From JBBQVO01 sp038211505 (GTDB taxonomy: Bacteria > Chloroflexota > Dehalococcoidia > DSTF01 > JACRBR01), in assembly GCA_038211505.1 (NCBI GenBank), contig JBBQVO010000026.1:1-26644 (forward strand): 26,644 nt of DNA, in the 5' to 3' direction. Below, piece by piece: positions 1-7,900 of the stretch. Both the position numbers and the translations under genes were made by a program. The stretch's first letter is position 1, and the number at the start of each line of letters is the position of its first letter. Below the pieces are notes generated by a model. That model ran no database searches. It was not told the DNA's origin and worked only from the letters and a program-made list of their open reading frames with translations.

Positions 1-159
1 TCATGCTGCGCGATCCTCCATGATCGCGCCCAGCGTATCACGGCCGGATCAGCGTGGCGATGTTGATCGCCGATCGTACGGCACCGCCGCGCACACACCG
101 CACCGAACCACAACCCGCGTAGGATAGCCGCCCCGACTGTCCCCCCGTGCGGGTCGCAT
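1..159. other. Left-edge stretch with no gene seen
   Basis: No convincing reading frame, hairpin terminator or RNA gene is visible between the window edge and the end of the minus-strand DUF2283 gene. The sequence is GC-rich and contains short GATCG-rich words only. Confidence 0.4.
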
Positions 160-438
160 CTAGGCGAGGATCTTGATCGAAAGGCCGCTCTCGCCGATCA
201 GCCGCTCGACGGTTTCACGAAACGGAATGTCGCGCAGGTCGATGCCGGCGGTGGCGTCGACGAATTCAATACCCAGCACGCCACCGTCGGAGGAGTAATC
301 GATCATGCGTAGATCGTCGAGCGTCGCCGTGCGCGCCACTGAAGGATCGCCCTCGACGAGTCCGACGTAAAGGACGTCCGCGTCTTCGTCATACGTCACC
401 ACTGTCCGTACCTTTCCCAGGCGAGCGACCGATGCCAC
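160..438 (-). CDS. DUF2283 domain protein
   Basis: Small 92-residue protein resembling the DUF2283 family. It has a YDEDADVLYV strand near residue 16, a short acidic loop, then a D-Y-S-x-DG-x-V-LGIEF hairpin near residues 47-59, which is the family pattern. Function is unknown. DUF2283 genes are often found near other small accessory genes, but that is family lore rather than evidence here. Translation would begin at GTG (436-438) and there is no strong Shine-Dalgarno sequence. The gene is divergent from the uncharacterised gene starting at 472, so the two share a short upstream region. Confidence 0.75.
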   Translation of the reverse strand: MASVARLGKVRTVVTYDEDADVLYVGLVEGDPSVARTATLDDLRMIDYSSDGGVLGIEFVDATAGIDLRDIPFRETVERLIGESGLSIKILA

Positions 439-458
439 ACGGACGCCTATCCGAGAGA

Positions 459-464
459 TAGTAT
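459..464 (+). promoter_or_regulatory. Candidate -10 box, leaderless start of the 472 gene
   Basis: TAGTAT lies so that 7 nt separate its end from the ATG at 472. This puts the expected transcription start on or beside the A of the start codon. No good -35 box is seen. It matches the geometry upstream of galE, dnaJ and murA. Confidence 0.35.
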
Positions 465-471
465 GAACCTA

Positions 472-1002
472 ATGCGGTGGACGAAGGTACGACAGTTGGT
501 TCACGAGAGCTTTGCGGATTCTGTCCGCGATCGCGTCCGGGTGGACGTCACAAACGCCGCTCCGCGCGGAGTTTCGCGGCGGGACCGTTGCATGGAGGGC
601 TGGATCACCGTCGATCACAGTGTGGTCGCCCACTTCGATCCCCACTGGCTTCGCAAGCTGACGCTTTCGCTGCCCGTTTCGGGTGGAGACAACGATCGGC
701 GAGTGATGTTGATCGTCCAACCTCGCCCCAAGCAATCCCGGCCGCGCGGTGCTGTCGCTGGTGAATTTCTCGACTTCACTGAAGCGTGCTGGCTATATCT
801 GCAATCGAGGATCAGCGGCTCGCTGCAAAGTCCGGACCCGTTCGTCTCATCGCTCGCCGTGTTGAACGCGAAGGTCGGACGGCAGCGCCTCCGTCGTATG
901 TTGACGTGGGAGTTGCACCCTCTGACGCGCTCGATGCTCGACTTTCGGATGGAAGCTGAGCAAGGGGCGCGCGCTCATCGGGCATTGCGGTCGGTGGTTT
1001 GA
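472..1002 (+). CDS. Uncharacterised protein, possibly SF0329-like
   Basis: A 176-residue soluble protein of unknown function. The N-terminus MRWTKVRQLVHESFADS, followed by a basic stretch and an EGWITVD strand, resembles what I remember of the small SF0329-type family; this is recollection, not a search result. The frame is also open from an ATG at 463, but I prefer 472 because the M-x-W-x-K opening fits that family and a TAGTAT -10-like box sits 7 nt before it. No signal peptide or membrane segment is visible. The C-terminus is rich in Arg and Leu. It is divergent from the DUF2283 gene and is followed by a dispersed intergenic repeat. Confidence 0.6.
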   Translation: MRWTKVRQLVHESFADSVRDRVRVDVTNAAPRGVSRRDRCMEGWITVDHSVVAHFDPHWLRKLTLSLPVSGGDNDRRVMLIVQPRPKQSRPRGAVAGEFLDFTEACWLYLQSRISGSLQSPDPFVSSLAVLNAKVGRQRLRRMLTWELHPLTRSMLDFRMEAEQGARAHRALRSVV

Positions 1003-1021
1003 CCGGCTGCGGTGTAGCGCA

Positions 1022-1054
1022 CCGGAGAGATTCCTCGGCGGCGCTCGGAATGAC
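1022..1054 (-). repeat. Dispersed intergenic repeat, family C, copy 1
   Basis: Read on the minus strand the unit starts GTCATTCCGAGCGCCGCCGA and ends GGAATCTCTCCGG. A diverged plus-strand copy occurs at 22662-22692 (GTCATTCTGAACGCAGTGAA, then GAATCTCTCCG). It lies between the 3' ends of two convergent genes. A partial CGGAATGACGG echo follows at about 1086-1096. Confidence 0.6.
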
Positions 1055-1113
1055 GGTTGGCGCTGTTCGGAATCCAACGTCAACGTCGGAATGACGGGGC
1101 GATGATGTGAATG

Positions 1114-2031
1114 TCACGCGCGGTTGCGAAACCACTCGATCGTCCGCGCAAGCCCATCGTGCAGCTCGACCTGGGCGCGCCAGCCTGTCGTTGAGGCGAG
1201 TTTCTCGGACCAGGCATAGTTGGCCGGGACGTCGCCGGCACGCTCGCCGAGATCTTTGATGTCGACGTGGTACTCGAGGATGTCGGTGATGTGACCGATC
1301 ACGTCCGTCATCTTCGTGCCTGTCTCGCTGCCCACGTTGAAGTACTGCAGGCCGCCCAGGCCGAGCACGGCCGTGTGCGCGCGCGCGAGGTCCTCGACAT
1401 AGATAAAGTCGCGGATCTGCTCGCCGTTCCAGTAGAGCGGGATTGGCTGCTTCGCTAGCGCCGCCTTCACGAAGTTCGGCACGGCGTGCGTCTCCGGCTC
1501 GTGCAGTTCGTTGGGGCCGTACGGGTTGAAGTAGCGGAGGATGATCGCGTCCATGCCGTAGAGCGAGTTGTAGGTCGCGACGAACGCCTCGGTCGAGACC
1601 TTCGATGCGCCGTACGGGTTCGACTGCGCGCCGAGCGGATCATCTTCGCGGATCGGCAGCCGCTGCGGCGTGCCGTAGACCGTCGCGCTCGATGAGAAGA
1701 CGATCTTGCCGACGTCGGCCTTGTGCATCGCATCGAGCAGGCGCACCGAGTTGATGATGTTGTTCTCGGCGAAATCGAGCGGTTCTTCGACTGACCGCGC
1801 GACCTCGATGAACGCCGCCATGTGGATGACGGCGTCGTGCCCGCGCACCCACTGCGGCAGCTTCGCCTCATCGCGCAGATCGCCCTCGATAAAGCGCACG
1901 TCCGACGGCACGAGATCGCGGTAGCCCTTCGACAGATTGTCGAGCACCGTCACCTCGTGCTGCTCTTCGAGCAACACGCGCGTCACCCACGATCCGATAA
2001 AGCCCGCGCCGCCGGTCACAAGTACTCGCAT
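1114..2031 (-). CDS. galE: UDP-glucose 4-epimerase-type NAD(P)-dependent sugar epimerase
   Basis: A 305-residue extended short-chain dehydrogenase, probably interconverting UDP-glucose and UDP-galactose for surface polysaccharide. The Rossmann motif GGAGFIG is at residues 7-13, the acidic residue closing the second strand is D31, the Ser of SSSATVYG is near 113-115, and the catalytic pair is Y140/K144 in YGASK. The frame is open 14 codons further upstream, but those encode a non-conserved leader; MRVLVTGGAG is the usual family start. A TACTCT box ends 6 nt before this ATG. An insertion sequence sits 52 bp upstream of the start codon. The exact sugar substrate cannot be read from sequence; related GalE-like epimerases act on other UDP-hexoses. 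Confidence 0.88.
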   Translation of the reverse strand: MRVLVTGGAGFIGSWVTRVLLEEQHEVTVLDNLSKGYRDLVPSDVRFIEGDLRDEAKLPQWVRGHDAVIHMAAFIEVARSVEEPLDFAENNIINSVRLLDAMHKADVGKIVFSSSATVYGTPQRLPIREDDPLGAQSNPYGASKVSTEAFVATYNSLYGMDAIILRYFNPYGPNELHEPETHAVPNFVKAALAKQPIPLYWNGEQIRDFIYVEDLARAHTAVLGLGGLQYFNVGSETGTKMTDVIGHITDILEYHVDIKDLGERAGDVPANYAWSEKLASTTGWRAQVELHDGLARTIEWFRNRA

Positions 2032-2037
2032 CACGTA

Positions 2038-2043
2038 AGAGTA
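2038..2043 (-). promoter_or_regulatory. Candidate -10 box for leaderless galE
   Basis: TACTCT on the minus strand ends 6 nt before the ATG at 2031, so the expected transcription start is the A of the ATG. The -35 position falls next to or within the left copy of the IS target duplication at 2066-2082, so the insertion rebuilt or replaced the upstream edge of this promoter. Confidence 0.35.
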
Positions 2044-2065
2044 TCGGCCCCTCGCGCAAGCAGCG

Positions 2066-2082
2066 ACCGTCACGTCAATGAT
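2066..2082 (+). repeat. 17-bp target site duplication, left copy
   Basis: ACCGTCACGTCAATGAT is repeated perfectly in direct orientation at 3613-3629. The two copies immediately flank the insertion sequence, and the bases beyond them differ (g before/t after on the left; c before/c after on the right). Confidence 0.9.
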
Positions 2083-2092
2083 TGTTAGTGGG

Positions 2093-2134
2093 CAGTGATT
2101 TTGTCAGTGGGTAGGTGGGCAGTGATTCTGTCAG
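2093..2134 (+). repeat. Left IS end: two copies of a 15-nt motif
   Basis: CAGTGATTTTGTCAG (2093-2107) and CAGTGATTCTGTCAG (2120-2134) are spaced 27 nt start to start, between the element's left tip and the transposase start. They are probably transposase binding sites, and the inner copy ends 3 nt before the first ATG. Confidence 0.75.
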
Positions 2135-2137
2135 TCG

Positions 2138-2572
2138 ATGAAAGACAGGATCACGTTGAGCGACGACGACCAGCGACGACTTCAGGTGGTGGCCTGGCTG
2201 TGTGAAGGGAGGTGCACGACGCAGCAGGCAGCGCAGATCTTGCACTGTTCAGAGCGGCAGGTGTGGCGGATGAAGGCGGCCTATCGCCGCGCGGGCGTGA
2301 CGGGGCTGGTGCATGGGAACCGTGGCCGTACGCCCGTCCATGCCGTCGGTGCTGAGGTGCGGGCAGCGGTGGTGGTGCTGGCGAAGACCGAGGGATATGC
2401 CGGCTACAACCACACCCATCTCCAGGAGACGTTGGCTGCGGAGCACGGGATCGTAGTGAGCCGCCGGACACTGGGGCGTGTGCTGACCGCGGCGGGCTTG
2501 CGCAGCCCGCGCCGCGTCGTAGCAAACGCTATCGCAGCCGCCGCGAACGCGCACCGCAAGCGGGTGCATTGA
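2138..2572 (+). CDS. IS transposase N-terminal part (orfA, HTH)
   Basis: 144 residues holding the DNA-binding half of the transposase. A helix-turn-helix sits at about residues 22-50 (TTQQAAQILHCSERQVWRM), followed by a second winged/HTH-like region ending SRRTLGRVLTAAGLRSPRR near residue 125. After that the frame yields an Ala-rich tail unlike the family, and stops at TGA 2570-2572. The expected continuation (basic, Arg-rich, then ALIQVD) is found in the -1 frame over the same bases from about 2515 onward. So the product is probably read through a -1 frameshift or is broken by a 1-nt loss. The ATG follows the inner left-end motif directly. Confidence 0.75.
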   Translation: MKDRITLSDDDQRRLQVVAWLCEGRCTTQQAAQILHCSERQVWRMKAAYRRAGVTGLVHGNRGRTPVHAVGAEVRAAVVVLAKTEGYAGYNHTHLQETLAAEHGIVVSRRTLGRVLTAAGLRSPRRVVANAIAAAANAHRKRVH

Positions 2573-3567
2573 TCCAGGTCGACGCCAGTCATCATGACTG
2601 GCTGGAAGGCCGCGGTTCGCGCCTGGCGCTCTTGGGCGCCGTCGACGACGCGACGGGCGCCCTCGTCCATGCCTTCTTCCAGGAGCGCGAGGACGCCGCC
2701 GGCTATCTCCGCCTCCTCCGCGACAGCGTCCGCACGTCCGGCATCCCCGGCGCCTGGTACAGCGACCGGCATGGCAGCTTTCAGCGCAACGATAAGGATC
2801 CGCGGACGCTCGCCGAGCAGCTCGCCGGCCGACGGGAGCCGACGCAGGTGGGCCGTGCGCTGGAGACGCTCGGCATCCGCCACATCGTGGCCTATTCGCC
2901 GCAAGCGAAAGGTCGCGTCGAGCGCTGCTGGGGCACGCTGCAGGACCGCCTGGTGAAGGAGCTCCGTCGCGCCTTCGCGGCGACGATCGACGATGCCAAC
3001 GTCGTCCTCGCCGCCTACATCCCTGTCTACAACGCGCGCTTCGCCCACGCCGCTGGCGATGCCCGCCCGGCCTTCCGGCCGCTGCCTAAGCGCTTCGATC
3101 TGGACGCCATCTGCGGCTTTCACTATGAGCGCAACGTCGCCAACGACAACACCGTGCGCGTCGCGGAACGCTGCGTCCAGATCCCGCCCGGACCCCGCAA
3201 GCGCGGCTACGCCGGCCTGCGCGTGCAACTCCAGGAACGGCTCGATGGCCGCATGCTCGTCTTTCACGATGGTCGTCAGATCGCCGAGCAGGCGATGCCC
3301 GACGGCATGCAGCTCCGGCCGCGGGCGCGGCAACGTGGCTTCGAGCTGCTGCGCGACCCGAGGCCACGCGTCCACGCTGCGCCGCCAACGGAGGACGTCG
3401 AGCTGCCTGCCGACCTGTTTGTCCCGCTGATCAGCGAACACCCCTGGCGACTCGCGCCCCTGTTGCGCCGGGCGGACAAGAAGAAGAACCCGCAGCGACA
3501 GCGCGCCGAAGTCCCTCTTTCCATTCCCTCCAGGAGCACTATCATCTCAGTACGGATCAGTAAGTGA
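2569..3567 (+). CDS. IS transposase catalytic part (orfB, DDE/rve fold)
   Basis: 332 residues if started at the TTG overlapping orfA's stop (TTGA). RNase H-like integrase core: first Asp in QVDASHHDWLEGRG, second in YSDRH, Glu in KGRVER, the arrangement of ISNCY/IS1202-type transposases, followed by a basic C-terminal DNA-binding region. The frame stays open upstream of the TTG, where it encodes RRSKRYRSRRERAPQAGAL, matching the linker expected in intact homologues. Independent initiation at TTG is therefore less likely than fusion to orfA. The stop codon TGA (3565-3567) lies inside the inner right-end motif. Confidence 0.8.
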   Translation: MIQVDASHHDWLEGRGSRLALLGAVDDATGALVHAFFQEREDAAGYLRLLRDSVRTSGIPGAWYSDRHGSFQRNDKDPRTLAEQLAGRREPTQVGRALETLGIRHIVAYSPQAKGRVERCWGTLQDRLVKELRRAFAATIDDANVVLAAYIPVYNARFAHAAGDARPAFRPLPKRFDLDAICGFHYERNVANDNTVRVAERCVQIPPGPRKRGYAGLRVQLQERLDGRMLVFHDGRQIAEQAMPDGMQLRPRARQRGFELLRDPRPRVHAAPPTEDVELPADLFVPLISEHPWRLAPLLRRADKKKNPQRQRAEVPLSIPSRSTIISVRISK

Positions 3568-3603
3568 CAGAATCACTGCCCATCCGCCCTGACATTTTCA
3601 CTG
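3564..3603 (-). repeat. Right IS end: two copies of the 15-nt motif
   Basis: Read inward on the minus strand: CAGTGAAAATGTCAG (3603-3589) then CAGTGATTCTGTCAC (3578-3564), 25 nt start to start. The inner copies of the two ends match at 14 of 15 positions; the outer copies are more diverged. Confidence 0.75.
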
Positions 3604-3612
3604 ACCAACGAC

Positions 3613-3629
3613 ACCGTCACGTCAATGAT
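3613..3629 (+). repeat. 17-bp target site duplication, right copy
   Basis: Perfect copy of the 17-mer at 2066-2082. Removing the element plus one copy restores a simple galE/pdxS intergenic region. Confidence 0.9.
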
Positions 3630-3669
3630 CCCGACGGTCAGCTAACGACGGATTCCCGCAGCGGTGTCG

Positions 3670-4638
3670 CTACCAGCCGCGCGTGGCGAGGATGTGGTTT
3701 GCCGGGATCGTGCTGATCTCGATGCCCTTCATCGCGTTGCCCGTGCCACGTGAAACATCGGCGATGATCGCCGCGTCGCGGAAGTGCGTCGTCGCCTTGA
3801 CGATCGCCTTCGCCATCTGCTCCGGATGCTCCGATTTGAAGATGCCCGAGCCGACGAAGTTGCCCTCGCTGCCGAGCTGCATCATCAAGGCCGCATCCGA
3901 CGGCGTCGCGATGCCGCCGGCGGCGAAGTTCACGACGGGCAGCTTGCCGTGCTCGTGCACGTAGCGCACGAGATCGGGCGCCGCGCCGAGCTCTTTGGCG
4001 ACGGAGAAGAGCTCCTCTTCGGGCATATTCTGGATGCGGCGGATGTCGTCCCAGAGCTGGCGCATGTGGCGCACGGCCTCGACGACGTTGCCCGTGCCGG
4101 CTTCGCCCTTTGTGCGGATCATCGCCGCGCCCTCGCTGATCCGGCGCAGCGCCTCGCCGAGATTGCGGCAGCCGCAGACGAACGGCACCTTGAAGAGATG
4201 CTTGTTGATGTGATGCGCCTCATCGGCCGGCGTCAGCACCTCCGACTCGTCGATGTAGTCGACGCCGAGCGCCTCCAGCACCTGCGCCTCGACGAAGTGG
4301 CCGATGCGCGCCTTCGCCATCACCGGGATGCTGACGGCGTCGATGATGCCGCTGATCATGTCCGGATCGGACATGCGCGCGACGCCGCCGTGCGCGCGGA
4401 TGTCGGACGGCACGCGCTCCAGCGCCATCACCGCGACGGCGCCCGCCTCTTCGGCGATCTTTGCCTGGTCGGGCGTCACGACGTCCATGATCACGCCGCC
4501 CTTGAGCATCTGCGCCAGCCCGGTCTTCAGCGTCCAGGTGCCTGTCGCGGAGGCCGTAGGGTCGCCGGGACGACCGCTGCTCGATGCTGATGCGCCATTC
4601 GTGCCTGAATCTGGCGTCCGTTTGTTCGTCGCGACCAT
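3670..4638 (-). CDS. pdxS: Pyridoxal 5'-phosphate synthase lyase subunit PdxS
   Basis: 322-residue PdxS, the synthase subunit of the ribose-5-phosphate/glyceraldehyde-3-phosphate/glutamine route to PLP. D52, K109 and K177 have exactly the spacing of Asp24, Lys81 and Lys149 in the Bacillus enzyme (57 and 68 residues). RIGHFVEAQ and DESEVLTPADE are also family motifs. The core begins near residue 35; the first ~33 residues are a Ser/Gly/Thr-rich extension not usual in the family. The start at 4636-4638 is chosen because GGAGGG lies 7 nt upstream; the frame is open a further 51 codons but upstream residues are not PdxS-like. The glutaminase partner pdxT is not in the window. It is divergent from the large sensor kinase. 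Confidence 0.96.
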   Translation of the reverse strand: MVATNKRTPDSGTNGASASSSGRPGDPTASATGTWTLKTGLAQMLKGGVIMDVVTPDQAKIAEEAGAVAVMALERVPSDIRAHGGVARMSDPDMISGIIDAVSIPVMAKARIGHFVEAQVLEALGVDYIDESEVLTPADEAHHINKHLFKVPFVCGCRNLGEALRRISEGAAMIRTKGEAGTGNVVEAVRHMRQLWDDIRRIQNMPEEELFSVAKELGAAPDLVRYVHEHGKLPVVNFAAGGIATPSDAALMMQLGSEGNFVGSGIFKSEHPEQMAKAIVKATTHFRDAAIIADVSRGTGNAMKGIEISTIPANHILATRGW

Positions 4639-4672
4639 CTGCGTACCCTCCGTGATGCCTGTGATTGGCATC

Positions 4673-4678
4673 AGTGTA
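4673..4678 (-). promoter_or_regulatory. Possible -10 box for pdxS
   Basis: TACACT on the minus strand lies about 35 nt before the pdxS ATG. This would give a leader of about 28 nt containing the GGAGGG Shine-Dalgarno sequence. The -35 position has no good match, so this is tentative. Confidence 0.25.
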
Positions 4679-4980
4679 ACGGACGCGGGATGGCCGCTAC
4701 GAGAGCCAATCGCGGTGCGCCGGGCGAGAGCCACCGGCGCGAGTGTGACGATTTCGCATACACGGCGCGGCGATCCGGCCGGCTCCGCCACGCGATCGCT
4801 TCTTTGTCACGCGAGGAATGATATGAACATGTAACGGTGATCGTCGGTCGCCGCCCGCCGCCCCGAATTACACTTGAAGTTCCAGCGATCTCGGGCAGAA
4901 AATCGGCGCGATCGCATTTTGCCAGCAGAAATAGGACAGCAGCTTTGACAGTCTCTGACCGGCAACAGACCCGCGATCCG

Positions 4981-7900
4981 ATGGCAGCCATCAAGAGCGA
5001 GATGGCGTCCCAGATCGCCGCGCTCGATTGGTCGCGTACGTCGATCGGCGCTCCGGACTCATGGCCGGCTCAGCTGCGCACTAGCCTCGACATTTGCCTT
5101 GCGTCGCGCTTCCCGATGGTCGTCTGGTGGGGACGCGACTACGTCAAACTCTACAACGACGCCTACACATCGATGCTCGGCAGCAAGCATCCGTCGGCGC
5201 TCGGCCAGCGCGCGTGCGATGTCTGGCCGGAGATCTGGGACGTCATCGGGCCGATGCTCGACCAGGTCTTCAATCAGGCACAGGCGACGTGGTCGGAAGA
5301 TCAGCTGCTCGTGCTCAACCGCGACGGCTACAACGAGGAGTGCTACTTCACCTTCTCTTACAGCCCGATCGCCGGGCCGGACGGCGCGACCGGCGGCATC
5401 TTCACCGCCGTTAGCGAGACGACGACAAAAGTGATCGGCGAGCGGCGGCTGCGCACCACGCGCGAGCTGATGCCTGATGCCCAGAGCGTCGATGAGGCCG
5501 TGCAACGCGCGGCCGTCGCACTCGCCCGCAACGCGCTCGATATCCCGTGCGCGATCATTTACGTCGTCGATGACGACGGCTGCATTCGTCTCGGCGCGCA
5601 TGCCGGCATCGACGATAATTCGACGCTGCGCGCGGGAGGCGATCTGCCCGCCGTAGTCGCGCGCGTGGCATCCACGGGCGTCGCCGAAACGATCAGCGAT
5701 CTCGTCGAGATCGTTACGAGGCCGCCGTCCGGTCCCTGGCCGGAAGCGCCGGCCACGGCGTACGCGATGCCGATTGCCCGCGCCGGGTCGGAAGCAGTTG
5801 CGGCCGTCGCGATCCTCGGCGTCAGCGCTCGTCGCGCGTTCGATGACACGTACCGACAGTTCTTCGAGGTCGTCGGCGGCCAGATCGCCGCGGCGATCGC
5901 CAGCGGCCGCACGCGCGAAGAGGAGCGTGAACGCGCCGCGCAGCTCGCCGAGCTCGATCGCGCGAAGACCGCCTTCTTCAGCAACGTCAGCCACGAATTC
6001 CGCACGCCGCTGACGCTGCTGCTCGGCCCGCTGGACGAGATGCTCGCCGATGGCGACGACGGCCTGCGGCCGGATCAACGCCACCAGCTCGAGGTCGCCA
6101 GTCGCAACAGCCGCCGCCTCCTTCGGCTCGTCAACACGCTGCTCGATTTCTCGCGCATCGAGGCCGGCCGCGTCGATGCGTCGTACGAACCCACCGACGT
6201 CTCCGCGTACACGGCCGAGCTGGCGCAGATGTTTCTCTCGGCGTTTGAGCGCACGGCCGTGGAGTTGATCATTGACTGTCCGCCGGCGAGCGAGCGGGCG
6301 TATATCGACCGCGACATGTGGGAGAAGATCGTGCTGAATCTTCTCTCGAACGCCTTCAAATTCACGTTCGAGGGCGAGGTGCGCATCGCCGTGCGCACGG
6401 ACGACAGCGGCTGCCGGTTGATCGTGTCCGACTCCGGTGTCGGCGTGCCGGCGAACGAACTACCACGACTGTTCGAGCGCTTTCATCGTGTCCACGGCGC
6501 ACGCGCGCGGACGCAAGAGGGCAGCGGCATCGGCCTCTCGCTGATCCGGGAACTCGCGCGCCTGCACGGCGGCGACGTTGCCGTCGAGAGCGTCGAAGGC
6601 AAGGGCACGACGTTCACGGTCTCGATACCGCTCGGCACGGAGCATCTCGACGCCACGCGCATCGGCGCCGCGCGCCAGCATGCATCGACGGCGACCGGCG
6701 CGGAGCCGTATGTGCAGGAGCTGCTGCGCTGGCTGCCGGATGATGCCGCGGCGCCGTCCTGGATCAACGGCGCGCTGCACGAAGCACGAGCCGACGCCAG
6801 CGCGCGCCCCGCCGCGACGGCGCGCATCCTCTTCGTCGATGACAACGCCGACATGCGTGAGTATGTGCGCGGCTTGCTCGCGCCGCACTGGCACGTCGAC
6901 TGCGTCGGCGACGGCCAGGCCGCGCTCGATGCGGCGATCGCCGACGCGCCCGATCTCGTGCTGAGCGACGTGATGATGCCGCGCCTGGATGGCATGCAGC
7001 TGGTGCAAGCGCTTCGTGCCGATCCGCGTACCGCCGCGGTGCCGGTGATCCTCATGTCGGCGCGCGCCGGCGATGAGGCGATCGCCGAAGGCCTGGAGAG
7101 CGCCGCCGACGACTATCTCGTCAAGCCGTTCTCCGCGCGCGAGCTCATCGCCCGTGTCGGCGCTCGCATCGAAATCTCGCAGGTGCACGGCGAAGCGGAG
7201 CGCCGCTGGCGCGCGATGGCCAACGGCACGCCGGCGATGATCGCCGAGGCGCGCATCGACGGCGGCATGACCTCGTACAACGACCGCTGGCTTGCGTACA
7301 GCGGCCTGTCGCAGGACGACCTGCGCGAAGACGGCTGGGTCTCCCTTATCCATCCGGACGATCGCGAGCGGTTCCTCACAGCCTGGGCGAAGGCGCGAGA
7401 AGACGATGCGGAGTTCAGCGAAGAGCTGCTGCTCAAGCGGCACGACGGCGCCTTTCGTTGCCACATCTGCCACGGATCGCCGGTGCGCGATCACGACGGC
7501 GTGACGGTGTCATGGGTCGGCATCACGTTCGACATCGAAGATCGCAAGCAGATGGAGAACGAGCTGCGCCGCGCGAACGCCGCGAAGGATGAATTCCTCG
7601 GATTGGTCTCGCACGAGCTTCGGACGCCGATCACGACGATCATGGGCAACGCCGAGATCCTGCGGCGGCGCGGCGCCGATCTGACGCAAGAGGCGCGCGA
7701 TTCCGCGCTCGGCGATATCGCCGATGAAGCGGTGCGCCTCAACCGGATCATCATCAATCTGCTGTTGCTCGCGCGCCTCGAGCAGGGCCAAGAGATCGAC
7801 GTCGAGCCGATCATGCCCGAGCGCGACGCGCAGCGCGTGATCGCGAACTTCGAGAAGATGCATGCGCCGCGCGCCGTCAGGCTGACGTGCGCCAGCACCG

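Larger units (their letters stand above)
2083..3612 (+). mobile_element. Insertion sequence, ISNCY/IS1202-like, with 17-bp TSD
   Basis: A 1530-bp element between perfect 17-bp direct repeats. It encodes an HTH frame (2138-2572) and a DDE frame (2569-3567) that together make a transposase of about 476 residues. Each end carries two related copies of CAGTGATTYTGTCAG-like motifs in inverted arrangement between ends. The outermost bases are imperfect inverted repeats (left TGTTAGTG, right CGTTGGT read inward). From memory, the IS1202 family has subgroups separated by duplication length, one of them (ISTde1-type) making about 15-18 bp. The element splits galE from pdxS. The perfect duplication suggests a fairly recent insertion. 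Confidence 0.88.

Noticed and set aside
2569..2571. TTG as an independent start of orfB by termination-reinitiation
   Set aside because: Homology-like sequence continues in this frame upstream of the TTG, so a fused product is the better explanation; reinitiation is not excluded.
6460..7494. 344-codon minus-strand frame opposite the sensor kinase
   Set aside because: Kinase motifs on the plus strand are intact across this region; the antisense translation has no recognisable motif.
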